A DNA stretch of 64,000 bases, from positions 2,253,494-2,317,493 of the forward strand of contig NZ_CP047935.1 of assembly GCF_014279995.1 (NCBI RefSeq), read 5' to 3'. The stretch comes from Synechococcus sp. BIOS-E4-1. GTDB taxonomy: Bacteria; Cyanobacteriota; Cyanobacteriia; PCC-6307; Cyanobiaceae. Of the stretch, positions 16,391-24,978 are shown in pieces (positions within the stretch are counted from its first letter, which is position 1; the number at the start of each line of letters is the position of its first letter). The notes beneath the pieces are model-generated. The model was not told the origin of the DNA. It saw only the letters and a program-made list of their open reading frames with translations, and made no database searches. The position numbers and the translations under genes were made by a program.

Positions 16391-17317
16391 ATGGTGAGTT
16401 CACTGAGTGCATTTCTGGGCGAAATCGGCAGACATCAACTATTGACTCCCGAACAGGAGTTAACGATGGGGCGCAAAGTTCAGGCCATGGTTGCTCTTAA
16501 CGAGCGCTGTCAGCTTGCTGGTGGAAGTGGACCCGCATGTGTTTACACCGATGAAGAGAAGCGCACGATTAAACGAGGAGAGAGGGCAAAGAATCAGATG
16601 ATCACCTCCAACCTGAGGTTGGTGGTGAATCTTGCAAAGCGCTACCAGGGCAAGGGGCTTGACCTGCTGGACCTGATTCAGGAAGGCACTCTTGGACTCA
16701 CACGCGCCGTCGAGAAATACGACCCAACTCGCGGCCACCGTTTTTCCACCTACGCCTACTGGTGGATTCGGCAAGGTCTGAACCGTGCTCTTTCAACGCA
16801 GAGCCGCACCATTCGTATTCCCGTGAATGTGAATGAAAAACTCACCAAACTCCGCGCTGCCAAAGCTCGACTGATGCAGAGCAATGGCTTACCTCCAACA
16901 TCGGAACAACTTGCTGAGTCGATGCAAATCTCCCTCAGCGAGGTGGAGGATCTGCTCGGCTGTGAATTACGAAGTGTGACGGTCAGCCTTCAGGGGGTCG
17001 TGAAATCAAAATCAGATCCTTCAGAACTGGTCGATGTTCTCCCCAGCGATGAAATTCCACCGATGGAACGGGCAGAAATCGCAGAAAGGACTGCTTCGGC
17101 CTGGAAGCTGCTGGACAAATCCAATCTCACTCCCAAAGAGCGGACGGTGGTGATGTTGCGATTTGGCCTCGACGGCAGCCATGAATGGCGCACTCTTGCG
17201 GAAGTAGCCAGGCATATGAACTGCAGCCGGGAATACTGTCGTCAGGTGGTGCAACGTGCCTTGCGCAAATTACGCAAGACCGGCATCCAACACGGCCTGG
17301 TGGAAATGAGCGTCTGA
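16391..17317 (+). CDS. alternative sigma-70 factor, group 2-like
   Basis: About 308 residues; GTG at 16388 and ATG at 16391 are both possible starts. Region 1.2 (SLSAFLGEIGRHQLLTPEQE), region 2 (DLIQEGTLGLTRAVEKYDP, RFSTYAYWWIRQGLNRAL), region 3 and region 4 (LTPKERTVVMLRFGLDG) are present; region 1.1 is absent. The region 4.2 helix reads SREYCRQVVQRALRKLRK, differing from the RpoD pattern (TRERVRQIEAKALRKLR), so -35 recognition may differ. A 240-base AT-rich upstream region probably holds its promoter. Such factors handle stress or nutrient responses in cyanobacteria. Confidence 0.93.
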   Translation: MVSSLSAFLGEIGRHQLLTPEQELTMGRKVQAMVALNERCQLAGGSGPACVYTDEEKRTIKRGERAKNQMITSNLRLVVNLAKRYQGKGLDLLDLIQEGTLGLTRAVEKYDPTRGHRFSTYAYWWIRQGLNRALSTQSRTIRIPVNVNEKLTKLRAAKARLMQSNGLPPTSEQLAESMQISLSEVEDLLGCELRSVTVSLQGVVKSKSDPSELVDVLPSDEIPPMERAEIAERTASAWKLLDKSNLTPKERTVVMLRFGLDGSHEWRTLAEVARHMNCSREYCRQVVQRALRKLRKTGIQHGLVEMSV

Positions 17318-17410
17318 ACGGGAACCCACTCCCCGGCATTCGGCTCTCCTCATGGCAGATCCACTTAGAGGGGTGAGACTGTTGTTTCTGAATGTTGTGC
17401 AGCCATCACC

Positions 17411-17812
17411 ATGACCTCGAGCTCCTCTTCAGGCACCACGGAGTTCAACGCGGGGTTCAACGATGAGGTGGTGGATGCAGAAGTGCTCGACAGTGAAGTC
17501 ATTGATGAATCCGCATTCAAACAACTGCTCAAGCGAGCTGGAAGATCCATTGCTCGTCCAGCCCTCGAAGCGCTGGAGATGATGCTGGATCCGGCAACGC
17601 CTACTCAGGCAAGGCTCACCCTGCTGGCAGCGCTCACCTATCTTCTGGTCCCTACCGACCTCATCCCTGACCTTTTGCCTGTGGCTGGTTTCAGTGATGA
17701 CCTGGTGGCCCTCACCGCAGTCATGGGTCTATGCCGGAATCACATCACTCCCGAGATCAGGCAACGGGCGCAACGCAGACTGGATCAATGGTTCCCGCTC
17801 CAATGCTCATGA
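17411..17812 (+). CDS. DUF1232 (YkvA family) small membrane protein
   Basis: 133 residues. The signature YLLVPTDLIPDLLPVAGFSD (about 77-96) is diagnostic of DUF1232. The acidic N-terminal 40 residues are variable. Function unknown. Its stop overlaps the next start as ATGA (17809-17812), implying translational coupling. Confidence 0.85.
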   Translation: MTSSSSSGTTEFNAGFNDEVVDAEVLDSEVIDESAFKQLLKRAGRSIARPALEALEMMLDPATPTQARLTLLAALTYLLVPTDLIPDLLPVAGFSDDLVALTAVMGLCRNHITPEIRQRAQRRLDQWFPLQCS

Positions 17813-18144
17813 CCCGCTGGTCACGAGATCTGGAGGATGATCTTGCAGCACTTCTAAAGGACTGGCTCAAGCAGCAGGGACGGACCCAGTCGGACCTGCG
17901 CCGCAGCCTCAGAGCCACATCCACCCGCATGCCGGCCCTGATGGAGGTCCTGGAGCGTGAGCATGTGCTTGGGGGCATGCCCCGGCTGGCGGCCAGACTC
18001 TGCTCCATCGAAGCCGAATGGGCAGCCGATCCAGAAGCAACTGCGCACCAGGATTCGGGAGCCAGCACCTCTGAGAACAGTGCCGATCCCTTCGGTCAGT
18101 TGGATCTGTTGCTGAGAGAAATTAGGGACGACTGCACCGGCTGA
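17809..18144 (+). CDS. hypothetical protein coupled to DUF1232
   Basis: 111 residues from the ATG at 17809, which overlaps the upstream TGA (ATGA). Helical and charged: TRWSRDLEDDLAALLKDWLK, then QSDLRRSLRATSTRMPALM, which resembles a short helix-turn-helix. The second half is low-complexity acidic. Family not recognised. Confidence 0.65.
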   Translation: MTRWSRDLEDDLAALLKDWLKQQGRTQSDLRRSLRATSTRMPALMEVLEREHVLGGMPRLAARLCSIEAEWAADPEATAHQDSGASTSENSADPFGQLDLLLREIRDDCTG

Positions 18145-18185
18145 ACGCGATCGCAGGCAACATGGAGATATCTGTCTGATTCACC

Positions 18186-18440
18186 ATGGCATCCGTCCCG
18201 CAAAGACTGCTCGCCGTCAGCTTCCTCACCGCTGTCAGCGTGATGCTTCCTCAGGGCGCGATGGCTCAATCAGAGGTCTGGCTGCTGGGCCCCAACAGCC
18301 GTACCGGCGAACAGAGCACCGTGGTGCCCACAGACTGCGTTGAAGGGGCGGATGGATCGATCACCTGCAACACCAAGATCGAGAACCCCCCTGGCGATAC
18401 ACCCGCCAAGCCTTTCTTCAACCCGTTCAGCACCAACTGA
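18186..18440 (+). CDS. small exported protein of unknown function
   Basis: 84 residues with a Sec signal (MASVPQRLLAVSFLTAVSVM, likely cut after AMA at residue 27). The mature 57-residue part has two Cys (TDCVEGADGSITCNT) that may pair. The PsiE-like gene starts 5 bases after its stop, so the two are probably co-transcribed. Confidence 0.6.
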   Translation: MASVPQRLLAVSFLTAVSVMLPQGAMAQSEVWLLGPNSRTGEQSTVVPTDCVEGADGSITCNTKIENPPGDTPAKPFFNPFSTN

Positions 18441-18445
18441 GCACA

Positions 18446-19003
18446 GTGATTCCGTCCCGCCGCAAACGCCGAAGTTTCCTGCAATGGGTTGATGCGGGTG
18501 AAAAGCAGGTCGCCATCCTGCTCACCGCAATCACCGCCGTTGTGATCGCCGCATCGATTGTGCAGCTCACAATCCGCGTGGCTCTGTCCTTGATCACCAA
18601 TGAGCAGGATTCCTACTGGCTGGGTGATGGTCTGATTCGCATCCTTGGCGATCTGCTGACAGTGTTGATCGCCCTTGAAGTCCTGCAGAACATCACCAGT
18701 TACCTGCGTCGTCACGTCGTCCAGATCGAACTGGTGCTGGTCACCGCACTCACAGCCGTAGCCAGGAAGGTGATTGTTCTCCCTAAGGGTGCCGAAGACA
18801 AACCTCAGCTTTTGATCGGTCTCGGCGTCTCCGCCATCGCTTTGGCAGGGGCTTACTGGCTGGTTAAACGATCGGCTGAGCCGGATGGTCGCCTGGACTC
18901 TCATTCCAGTAGAGAGCGAGCCATACCGTTCCAGGATCAGCATCCGTCCTCTCAACCCGATGACGTCGACCGGCTGGCAGCATCAGCTGATCCCCCACAC
19001 TGA
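18446..19003 (+). CDS. PsiE-like membrane protein
   Basis: 185 codons from GTG 18446. Four hydrophobic segments and an LGDLLTVLIALEVLQNITSYL region resemble the phosphate-starvation-inducible PsiE family of unknown function. The last 46 codons (18864-19003) are antisense to the 3' end of the Nif11-cupin gene and look unlike membrane-protein sequence, so this tail may be fortuitous. Phosphate regulation is not visible in the DNA. Confidence 0.7.
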   Translation: MIPSRRKRRSFLQWVDAGEKQVAILLTAITAVVIAASIVQLTIRVALSLITNEQDSYWLGDGLIRILGDLLTVLIALEVLQNITSYLRRHVVQIELVLVTALTAVARKVIVLPKGAEDKPQLLIGLGVSAIALAGAYWLVKRSAEPDGRLDSHSSRERAIPFQDQHPSSQPDDVDRLAASADPPH

Positions 19004-19415
19004 GTTCGACCCATTGCTCTGGATCTTGAAGTCGCACGATTGCGCTCCCTTTCAACAGGGTGAGCCACTCCTGCTCTTTCTGTTGGTACCAGAAACCATC
19101 CGGGCTACACGATCCATTGGAGCTGATTCTCATCAGTCTCCAATCCTTGCCTGAACACAACTCCTCTTCGGTTTCCTGCCCAGAAGCTGAAGGCGCTTCA
19201 GCCAGCAGATTGAATAAATCTGCTGGCTCAACACTCGGCTCACCCCAGCGTCGGCCGATGCTGTACCCCCATTGCTGGGCCAGTTGCACAACGGCATGGT
19301 GATCAGAGCATGCGGCCAACTGTCGACGGCGCTCAGGGTCTGCATCAAGACTGCTGACCAATGCATTGAGCTGTTGAACCTTCAACAGGAAACGCTGCAG
19401 ATCCTCTTCCGCCAT
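18864..19415 (-). CDS. Nif11-domain / cupin fusion protein
   Basis: 183 residues from ATG 19415; the frame extends to 19550 but the extra residues do not fit. Residues 1-60 are a Nif11 domain (MAEEDLQRFLLKVQQLNAL, LAQQWGYSIG), the same fold as the leader of the peptide precursor at 5692. Residues ~100-172 are a cupin (QQKEQEWLTLLKGSAIVRL, VGDQLMLPAGRRHRVERT). There is no double-glycine end or core peptide. The Nif11 part may be used as a recognition domain, but function is unknown. The 3' end overlaps the convergent PsiE-like gene by 140 bases. Confidence 0.75.
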   Translation of the reverse strand: MAEEDLQRFLLKVQQLNALVSSLDADPERRRQLAACSDHHAVVQLAQQWGYSIGRRWGEPSVEPADLFNLLAEAPSASGQETEEELCSGKDWRLMRISSNGSCSPDGFWYQQKEQEWLTLLKGSAIVRLQDPEQWVELSVGDQLMLPAGRRHRVERTDADPGTVWLALYWNESPGDHPAQPIV

Positions 19416-19512
19416 CAGTTCAGGAACAACTGTTGTGATCCTGACAACCCACAGATTCAGATTCAGCCAGTGGCTTGAACCAAGGCAGACTGAAATCACC
19501 TGTTGATTGGTG

Positions 19513-19845
19513 ATGAAGACGCTTCTGGCAGGGGTACTGATGCTGATCACACTGTTCTGGCAGAGTTCAAGCGCCTGGAGCCTGAGCGGATCAGGAGCGC
19601 AACTGTTTGATCTGCATTGCGCTGGATGTCACCCCAACGGTGGCAACATCATTCGTCGAGGACGGACATTGAAACTCAAGGCACTCGAGAAACGAGAGCT
19701 CAACAATGCGCAAGCGATCGCGCAGATTGCCCGCGATGGAATCGGTCAAATGAGCGGTTATGCCGATGCACTCGGAGCAGGGAATGACATCGTGGTTGCC
19801 GACTGGATCTGGCAGCAGGCTCAGAATGCCTGGATCCAGGGATAA
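19513..19845 (+). CDS. petJ: cytochrome c6-like protein
   Basis: 110 residues from ATG 19513. A signal peptide (MKTLLAGVLMLITLFWQSSS) directs it to the lumen/periplasm. CAGCH (Cys36, Cys39, His40) binds haem c, and Met80 in IGQMSGY is the probable sixth ligand. Known role of the family: electron carrier from cytochrome b6f to photosystem I or an oxidase. It could be a c6 paralogue (c6B/C type) rather than the main PetJ. The 3' end overlaps the YciI-like gene by 25 bases, tail to tail. Confidence 0.82.
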   Translation: MKTLLAGVLMLITLFWQSSSAWSLSGSGAQLFDLHCAGCHPNGGNIIRRGRTLKLKALEKRELNNAQAIAQIARDGIGQMSGYADALGAGNDIVVADWIWQQAQNAWIQG

Positions 19846-20090
19846 ACATCCAGGCGAGTCCAGATTCCTTCTCGCCAATAGACATCTGCTTCAAGCAGAG
19901 CACGCACTGTTGATTCACTGTCGGACTCAAAGACTGCGAAAACGTGTGTACTGCCAACAGTCGGACCAAGGGTGATCAATGTCCCACTTTCCTTGAGGGC
20001 TTTAAGCCGCTCGAGATGCTCATCGCGAAACGGAGCTCTTTTTTCCAAAGCATTGTCGCAATAAGTCCCCCAGAGAACGAAGCGGGCCAT
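19821..20090 (-). CDS. YciI-like protein
   Basis: 89 residues (MARFVLWGTYCDNALEKRAP...). The ferredoxin-like YCII fold is suggested by HLERLKALKESGTLITLGP, which includes the characteristic Gly-rich turn. An ideal ribosome-binding site, GGAGGTG, precedes the ATG by 6 bases. Function of the family is poorly known (possible dehydrochlorinase-like catalysis). Confidence 0.8.
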   Translation of the reverse strand: MARFVLWGTYCDNALEKRAPFRDEHLERLKALKESGTLITLGPTVGSTHVFAVFESDSESTVRALLEADVYWREGIWTRLDVYPWIQAF

Positions 20091-20177
20091 AGTTTCACCT
20101 CCGGTTAAAAAAATCCGCGCCGAAAGGTTGGCGCATACTGCACATTAAGCGCTATGTTCGGATAGTAGATTATTTTT

Positions 20178-20552
20178 ATGATGATGCTCACTGGTGCTGA
20201 ACTCCTTGCAAAGGTCAAGGATTTAGGTGACGTCTCCAAGACAGACCTGGCCACTGCCTGTGGTTATGTCTCTAAAAAGAAGGATGGTTCTGATCGCGTT
20301 AACTTCACTGCTTTCTATGAAGCTCTTCTCAATGCGAAGGGCATTGAACTTGGTGGTGGTTCCGCTGGAATTGGCAAGGGTGGTCGCAAGCTTTCCTATG
20401 TGGCAACAGTCCAAGGAAACGGCAACCTGTTGATCGGCAAGGCATACACCGCCATGTTGGATCTCAAGCCTGGCGATGAATTCGAGATCAAGCTTGGTCG
20501 TAAACAGATCCGACTCGTTCCCGTTGGTGGCGCTGACGAAGAGGAAGAGTGA
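20178..20552 (+). CDS. cyAbrB-type transcriptional regulator
   Basis: 124 residues (MMMLTGAELLAKVKDLGDVS...). LATACGYVSKKKDG and GKGGRKLSYVATVQGNGNLL are typical of cyanobacterial AbrB-like proteins, whose DNA-binding AbrB domain is C-terminal (about 65-115), unlike Bacillus AbrB. They act as global regulators of carbon/nitrogen balance and cell division. Three Met codons in a row make the exact start uncertain. It is convergent with trpA, three bases apart. Confidence 0.9.
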   Translation: MMMLTGAELLAKVKDLGDVSKTDLATACGYVSKKKDGSDRVNFTAFYEALLNAKGIELGGGSAGIGKGGRKLSYVATVQGNGNLLIGKAYTAMLDLKPGDEFEIKLGRKQIRLVPVGGADEEEE

Positions 20553-20555
20553 TTT

Positions 20556-21362
20556 TCAGCCGGCTGCAGCACGCAGTTCTCGGCAAAATTCACCTGCTTC
20601 CGCCGCTGCGCATCCTTGTTGTGCAGCGGCGATTCTTTTGACTAGAGCACTGCCAACAATGGCTCCGTCTGCACCCCATGCCCGCACTTGACGGACCTGC
20701 TCCGGACCGGAGATTCCAAATCCCACAGCAACAGGACCTGCTTCACATCGCTTTAGAGAAGTAACCAATTGGCCGACACGTTCTTGAAGACTTGAGCGTT
20801 CTCCGGTGACACCGGTTACAGAGACCAGATAGGTGAAACCACGACTGGAAGCAGCGATTCGCTGCATGCGCTGTTCAGGAGTGGTGGGAGCAACAAGCAG
20901 AACAAGATCAAGACCATGTTGTGCTGCAAGTGGAGACAAACGTTCCGCTTCCTCAAGGGGAAGATCAGGCACAACCAAACCGGAAACACCAGCGGCGGCA
21001 GCTTCCGAAAAAAAGCGTTCCGGTCCTCGATTAAGCAATGGGTTGCTGTAGGTGAACAGCACAACCGGCATGGTGAGTTGTTCACGCAACCCACTCAACA
21101 TTTCCAGCACTTTTGCCGGGGTGGTGAGTTGTTCAAGAGCTCGCTGAGCCGCAGCCTGGATCACTGGCCCATCCGCCAGAGGATCGCTGTAGGGAATTCC
21201 AAGCTCCACGACATCAGCCCCATGATTCTGAAGACTGAGCAACACATCAGCCGTGCTCTGAAGATCAGGATCACCGGCCATCACAAAAGGCATCAGTGCC
21301 AGACGCTGCTCACGGGCGGTCTTCACAAAGACCTCTGCAATGCGTGAAGACGGCTCTGCCAC
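20556..21362 (-). CDS. trpA: tryptophan synthase alpha chain
   Basis: 268 residues, GTG start. [18 protein letters not shown] contains the catalytic Glu/Asp region, and [10 protein letters not shown] the phosphate-binding loop near the C-terminus. It cleaves indole-3-glycerol phosphate and passes indole to TrpB. It follows ndhL and DUF3007 on the same strand, an arrangement I recall as common in cyanobacteria. Confidence 0.96.
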   Translation of the reverse strand: MAEPSSRIAEVFVKTAREQRLALMPFVMAGDPDLQSTADVLLSLQNHGADVVELGIPYSDPLADGPVIQAAAQRALEQLTTPAKVLEMLSGLREQLTMPVVLFTYSNPLLNRGPERFFSEAAAAGVSGLVVPDLPLEEAERLSPLAAQHGLDLVLLVAPTTPEQRMQRIAASSRGFTYLVSVTGVTGERSSLQERVGQLVTSLKRCEAGPVAVGFGISGPEQVRQVRAWGADGAIVGSALVKRIAAAQQGCAAAEAGEFCRELRAAAG

Positions 21363-21407
21363 TGATTCTGAAACTGTGATGCAGGCGAGCCTAAAGGTCG
21401 ACTGAAA

Positions 21408-21746
21408 TCACTCAGAAGCCTGCGTGGTCTCTTCCTCGGCAATGGAAGCCATCAGTGCCTGCTGCTGTTCCGGAGTCATGGCATCGAACCGCTCCTGAAG
21501 CTCCTGAGCGGTGAGCTCGTCATAACCACTGCGGTAGCGACGGCGTTGCTGCATGTAGGTCATGCGTCCGGTCACCACTCTCAACAGATAGGAGCTGGTC
21601 CAGACCACCACAATCACCACCAGCAGGGCTTCGGCGGCAATCCCCGCAGAAAACCCTTCAAGCCCTAGCGCTTCAAACAGCCAGTAGCCCAAACCACCAG
21701 TCAGCAGAAGGCCAAGGCCAAGTTTCAGGACTCCGGCACGCGTCAA
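21408..21746 (-). CDS. DUF3007 family membrane protein
   Basis: 112 residues with two transmembrane helices (LGLGLLLTGGLGYWLFEALG; LLVVIVVVWTSSYLLRVVTG) and a charged C-terminal tail. The start is TTG at 21746, supported by GAGG eight bases before it. It lies between ndhL and trpA; spacing to ndhL is 3 bases. Its position suggests an NDH-1 or thylakoid link, but function is unknown. Confidence 0.82.
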   Translation of the reverse strand: MTRAGVLKLGLGLLLTGGLGYWLFEALGLEGFSAGIAAEALLVVIVVVWTSSYLLRVVTGRMTYMQQRRRYRSGYDELTAQELQERFDAMTPEQQQALMASIAEEETTQASE

Positions 21747-21749
21747 CGT

Positions 21750-21995
21750 TCAGACCTCACCCTGACCGCTGAAGCGGAGATTGAGGAATGGAGCGAACAC
21801 AATCAAACCTGGAAAGAACAGGAACACCAGGGCATAAATCCCCAGACGCTCGTATTTACCCATCACGGTCCAGCGACGGGTCATCCAGGCGTAGAGGAGG
21901 AGAGGGACCACCACCAGATAGGCACCACCCAGAACCACATAGGCACCGATCACGAGCAAGGTGTCCAGGGAAACCGCGTTGAGGAGAGTCTCCAT
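21750..21995 (-). CDS. ndhL: NAD(P)H-quinone oxidoreductase subunit L
   Basis: 81 residues with two or three helices ([40 protein letters not shown]) and the [16 protein letters not shown] loop characteristic of NdhL. It is a membrane subunit of cyanobacterial NDH-1 (cyclic electron flow, respiration and CO2 uptake complexes). First gene of ndhL-DUF3007-trpA. Confidence 0.93.
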   Translation of the reverse strand: METLLNAVSLDTLLVIGAYVVLGGAYLVVVPLLLYAWMTRRWTVMGKYERLGIYALVFLFFPGLIVFAPFLNLRFSGQGEV

Positions 21996-22056
21996 GGTCT
22001 GCGAAATGGGCCATCAGGGTGGAATCTAGAATGCCATCACGGTGCCGGTGGCTCCT

Positions 22057-22145
22057 GGGGGCGTGGCGGAATCGGTAGACGCACGCGACTTAAAATCGTT
22101 TGGGATGAAAATCCTGTGGGGGTTCAAGTCCCCCCGCCCCCACCA
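22057..22145 (+). tRNA. tRNA-Leu(UAA)
   Basis: Acceptor GGGGGCG (22057-22063) pairs with CGCCCCC (22135-22141). The anticodon loop CTTAAAA has TAA at 22091-22093. A long variable arm fits a class II tRNA, GGTTCAAGTCC forms the T arm, and CCA is encoded (22143-22145). Unlike many cyanobacterial tRNA-Leu(UAA) genes it has no group I intron. Confidence 0.97.
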
Positions 22146-22225
22146 CCGGCAGTGATAAAAGCCGTTTCATCATGGGCATTCCAGATCACTCTCATTAACT
22201 TCAGAAACATGAGGGTGTTTCGTTC

Positions 22226-24928
22226 ATGTCAACTACGGTGATCTCCAACGCACAGCTGGGCGAGGAACCCGCAGAACTCGTCCGCTGCCGCGAGCGCGAC
22301 GACGGACATCAACCTTGGGATAGATGGGGCACCTATCTCAGCGGCAGACAGTGGGGCACTGTTCGAGAGGACTACTCGTCAGATGGAAACGCCTGGGAAT
22401 CGTTCCCTTTCGACCACAGCCATCTGCGAACTTACCGCTGGGGCGAGGACGGCCTGCTCGGCATTAGTGATGAGCAGGGTCTGCTCTGCTTCGCTCCGGC
22501 ACTCTGGAACGGTAAGGATCCCGTTTTAAAGGAACGTCTCTTCGGTCTCGGCAATCCGGAGGGCAATCACGGTGAAGACATCAAGGACATGATGTATCAC
22601 CTGGCCGGAACACCCACAGGTAGTTACGCCAAGGCGTTGTATCGGTATCCCCAGAAGAGCTTCCCTTACAAGCAACTGAGAGACGAAAACCGTCGCCGCG
22701 GCCGAAACCAGAACGAATTCGAGCTGGTTCACACCGGCATTTTTGATGACAATCGTTTCTTCGATCTGGAGGTGGAGTACGCCAAGGCCTCGCCGGAGGA
22801 TCTGGTCATCCGTTTGACTCTCACCAACCGTGGACCGGACAATGCTGAGCTCCACCTGCTTCCCACCCTTTGGTTTCGCAACACATGGAGCTGGGGCGAG
22901 AACAGGGAGAACGACGGCAGCACACCCTTGCTACGCCTGAAGGACGATCTGCTCGTTAGCAGTGCTGTTGAGGGGCTCGGCTCCTATGGCCTGAGTTGCA
23001 GCGAACAAGGAGCCTGGCTGTTCACCGAGAACGAGACCAACACCCAGCGTCTTTACAACCAGCCTCTGAAGCAGCCCTATGTGAAAGATGCCTTTCACCG
23101 GTATCTGATCGAGGGAAAGGTCGATGCTGTGAATCCAGATCAGACAGGAAGCAAGGCAGCTCTCCACCTGCAGCGCACCCTCGAGCCCGGCGAAGTCTGG
23201 CGAGTGGATCTCAGACTCTGTCGACGTGACTCAAACGGGAAGAAGGCGCAGGGCAGCATCGAATCCGCCGCAACAAACGCCCTTGTGGAGCAGCGACGTC
23301 AGGACTGGCAAGACCACCTCAACTGGGTGGCCCCAGGCCTGAACGATGAAGACAAAGCCATTCATGCCGCTGCGGCGGCTGGTCTGTTTTGGTGTCGCAA
23401 GTTCTACGACTGGTATGTGGCCCGCTGGCTACGCGGCGACAGCAATTCAGCCAAACCACCGGAAGAGCGCTGGCATACACAGAACGCCTATTGGCGCAAC
23501 ATGCGGGCTCGCAACATCATCTCCATGCCCGACTGCTGGGAGTATCCCTACTTCTGCCAGTGGGATCTGATGTTCCATGCCGTGGCTTTTGCAGAGCTTG
23601 ACCCGGGTGAAGCCAAACGTCAGTCACGCATGCTGCGTCAGGCCTCCTACACCGCCAACAACGGCCAGTCACCGGCCTATGAATGGGCACTCTCCGACGC
23701 CAATCCTCCCATCGGAGCCTGGGCAGCACTGCGCATCTTCCAGATCTCCAAGCGCTGCTACGGCCACAAGGATTTTCCCTTTCTGCGTGCAAGCCTTCGC
23801 GAACTGCTGCTGGAATACGGCTGGTGGGCCAACCGCACCGACCGCAATGGCGACAGCCTCTTCGAAGGTGGCTTCCTCGGTCTCGACAACATCGCGATCT
23901 TCGATCGCCGCTATCCGCTGAAGGACGGAAGTCGCATCGAACAGTCAGACGGTACGGCCTGGATGGGCCTGCTGAGCCTAAACATGCTGGAGGCGTGCGT
24001 ACTGCTTTCCGAAGACAGAGAGGAATACAGAAGCCTGTGCGAACGCTTCGTGGCTGACTTCAGTCGTCTCACATACGCCTTGAACAGTCCTACAGGGCGT
24101 GGCTATGTCAACTGGGACGAAGAGGATGGGTTCTATTACGACGTGCTCAAGCGGCCGGACGGAAGCACGGATTACCTCCGCACACGATCTCTGAGCGGGC
24201 TGATTCCGCTGCTTGCAGTCGCCACGTTTGATGCCGCGACAGTGGGAGAGATCCCATCACTCGATGTGCGCAGTTATCTCAATGAACTGGGCGAGGATCG
24301 TGGGGCGCCTTTTGATGCGATCAGCCATCTTGGAACATGGCATCACGATCGCGTTCTCTACTCAATCGTGCCTCCCCATCGACTGCGCCGGATTCTCACC
24401 CGGGTTTTCGACGAAGAGGAGTTTCTCTCCCCTTACGGTATCCGCAGTCTTTCCAAGGTGTACGAGAAGACGCCGTATTCCTATCAACAGGGTGACGACT
24501 ACGCCACGATCAGCTATAGCCCCGCCGATAGTCCAGTTGCCATGTTCGGTGGCAACTCCAACTGGCGAGGTCCTGTATGGATGCCGATCAACTATCTGCT
24601 GATTGAGGCTCTGCAGAAGTTCGGCCACGTTCTCGGTGATGAATTCAAGATGGAGTTTCCAACCGGTTCAGGGCGTGAACTGAACCTCTGGCAGATCTCG
24701 CTTGAACTTGAACAACGACTGGTCGGAATCTTCAGGCGGGATGAATCGGGTCGTCGCGCCTTCAACGGAGATGTGGACCTGTTCCAGAACGACAATGCCT
24801 GGCGCGATCTTTTTCAGTTCAATGAATACTTCAACGGCTGCACAGGTGCTGGCGTAGGAGCCAGTCACCAGACAGGTTGGACAGCCGTTATCGCCAAAAT
24901 GATTACTCAACTTCAACGTTGGCGGTGA
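22226..24928 (+). CDS. GH63-like glucosidase (MGH1/YgjK type)
   Basis: 900 residues, cytoplasmic (no signal). N-terminal beta-rich domain, then an (alpha/alpha)6 barrel in which WEYPYFCQWDLMFHAVAF, SPAYEWALSDANPPIGAWAA and FEGGFLGLDNIAIFDR resemble the sugar-binding face of GH63 enzymes. Known members hydrolyse glucosyl or mannosyl residues, including glucosylglycerate-type solutes; the substrate here is unknown. GMC oxidoreductase follows 50 bases downstream on the same strand, so sugar release and oxidation may be linked. Confidence 0.85.
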   Translation: MSTTVISNAQLGEEPAELVRCRERDDGHQPWDRWGTYLSGRQWGTVREDYSSDGNAWESFPFDHSHLRTYRWGEDGLLGISDEQGLLCFAPALWNGKDPVLKERLFGLGNPEGNHGEDIKDMMYHLAGTPTGSYAKALYRYPQKSFPYKQLRDENRRRGRNQNEFELVHTGIFDDNRFFDLEVEYAKASPEDLVIRLTLTNRGPDNAELHLLPTLWFRNTWSWGENRENDGSTPLLRLKDDLLVSSAVEGLGSYGLSCSEQGAWLFTENETNTQRLYNQPLKQPYVKDAFHRYLIEGKVDAVNPDQTGSKAALHLQRTLEPGEVWRVDLRLCRRDSNGKKAQGSIESAATNALVEQRRQDWQDHLNWVAPGLNDEDKAIHAAAAAGLFWCRKFYDWYVARWLRGDSNSAKPPEERWHTQNAYWRNMRARNIISMPDCWEYPYFCQWDLMFHAVAFAELDPGEAKRQSRMLRQASYTANNGQSPAYEWALSDANPPIGAWAALRIFQISKRCYGHKDFPFLRASLRELLLEYGWWANRTDRNGDSLFEGGFLGLDNIAIFDRRYPLKDGSRIEQSDGTAWMGLLSLNMLEACVLLSEDREEYRSLCERFVADFSRLTYALNSPTGRGYVNWDEEDGFYYDVLKRPDGSTDYLRTRSLSGLIPLLAVATFDAATVGEIPSLDVRSYLNELGEDRGAPFDAISHLGTWHHDRVLYSIVPPHRLRRILTRVFDEEEFLSPYGIRSLSKVYEKTPYSYQQGDDYATISYSPADSPVAMFGGNSNWRGPVWMPINYLLIEALQKFGHVLGDEFKMEFPTGSGRELNLWQISLELEQRLVGIFRRDESGRRAFNGDVDLFQNDNAWRDLFQFNEYFNGCTGAGVGASHQTGWTAVIAKMITQLQRWR

Positions 24929-24978
24929 CGGGACGGTTTGGTCTACCTAGCTTGCGATTAGTGCGTTAGGCCCCGTTG

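Noticed and set aside
22057-22145. Possible group I intron in tRNA-Leu(UAA)
   Set aside because: The anticodon arm is continuous and the gene has normal length, so no intron is present.
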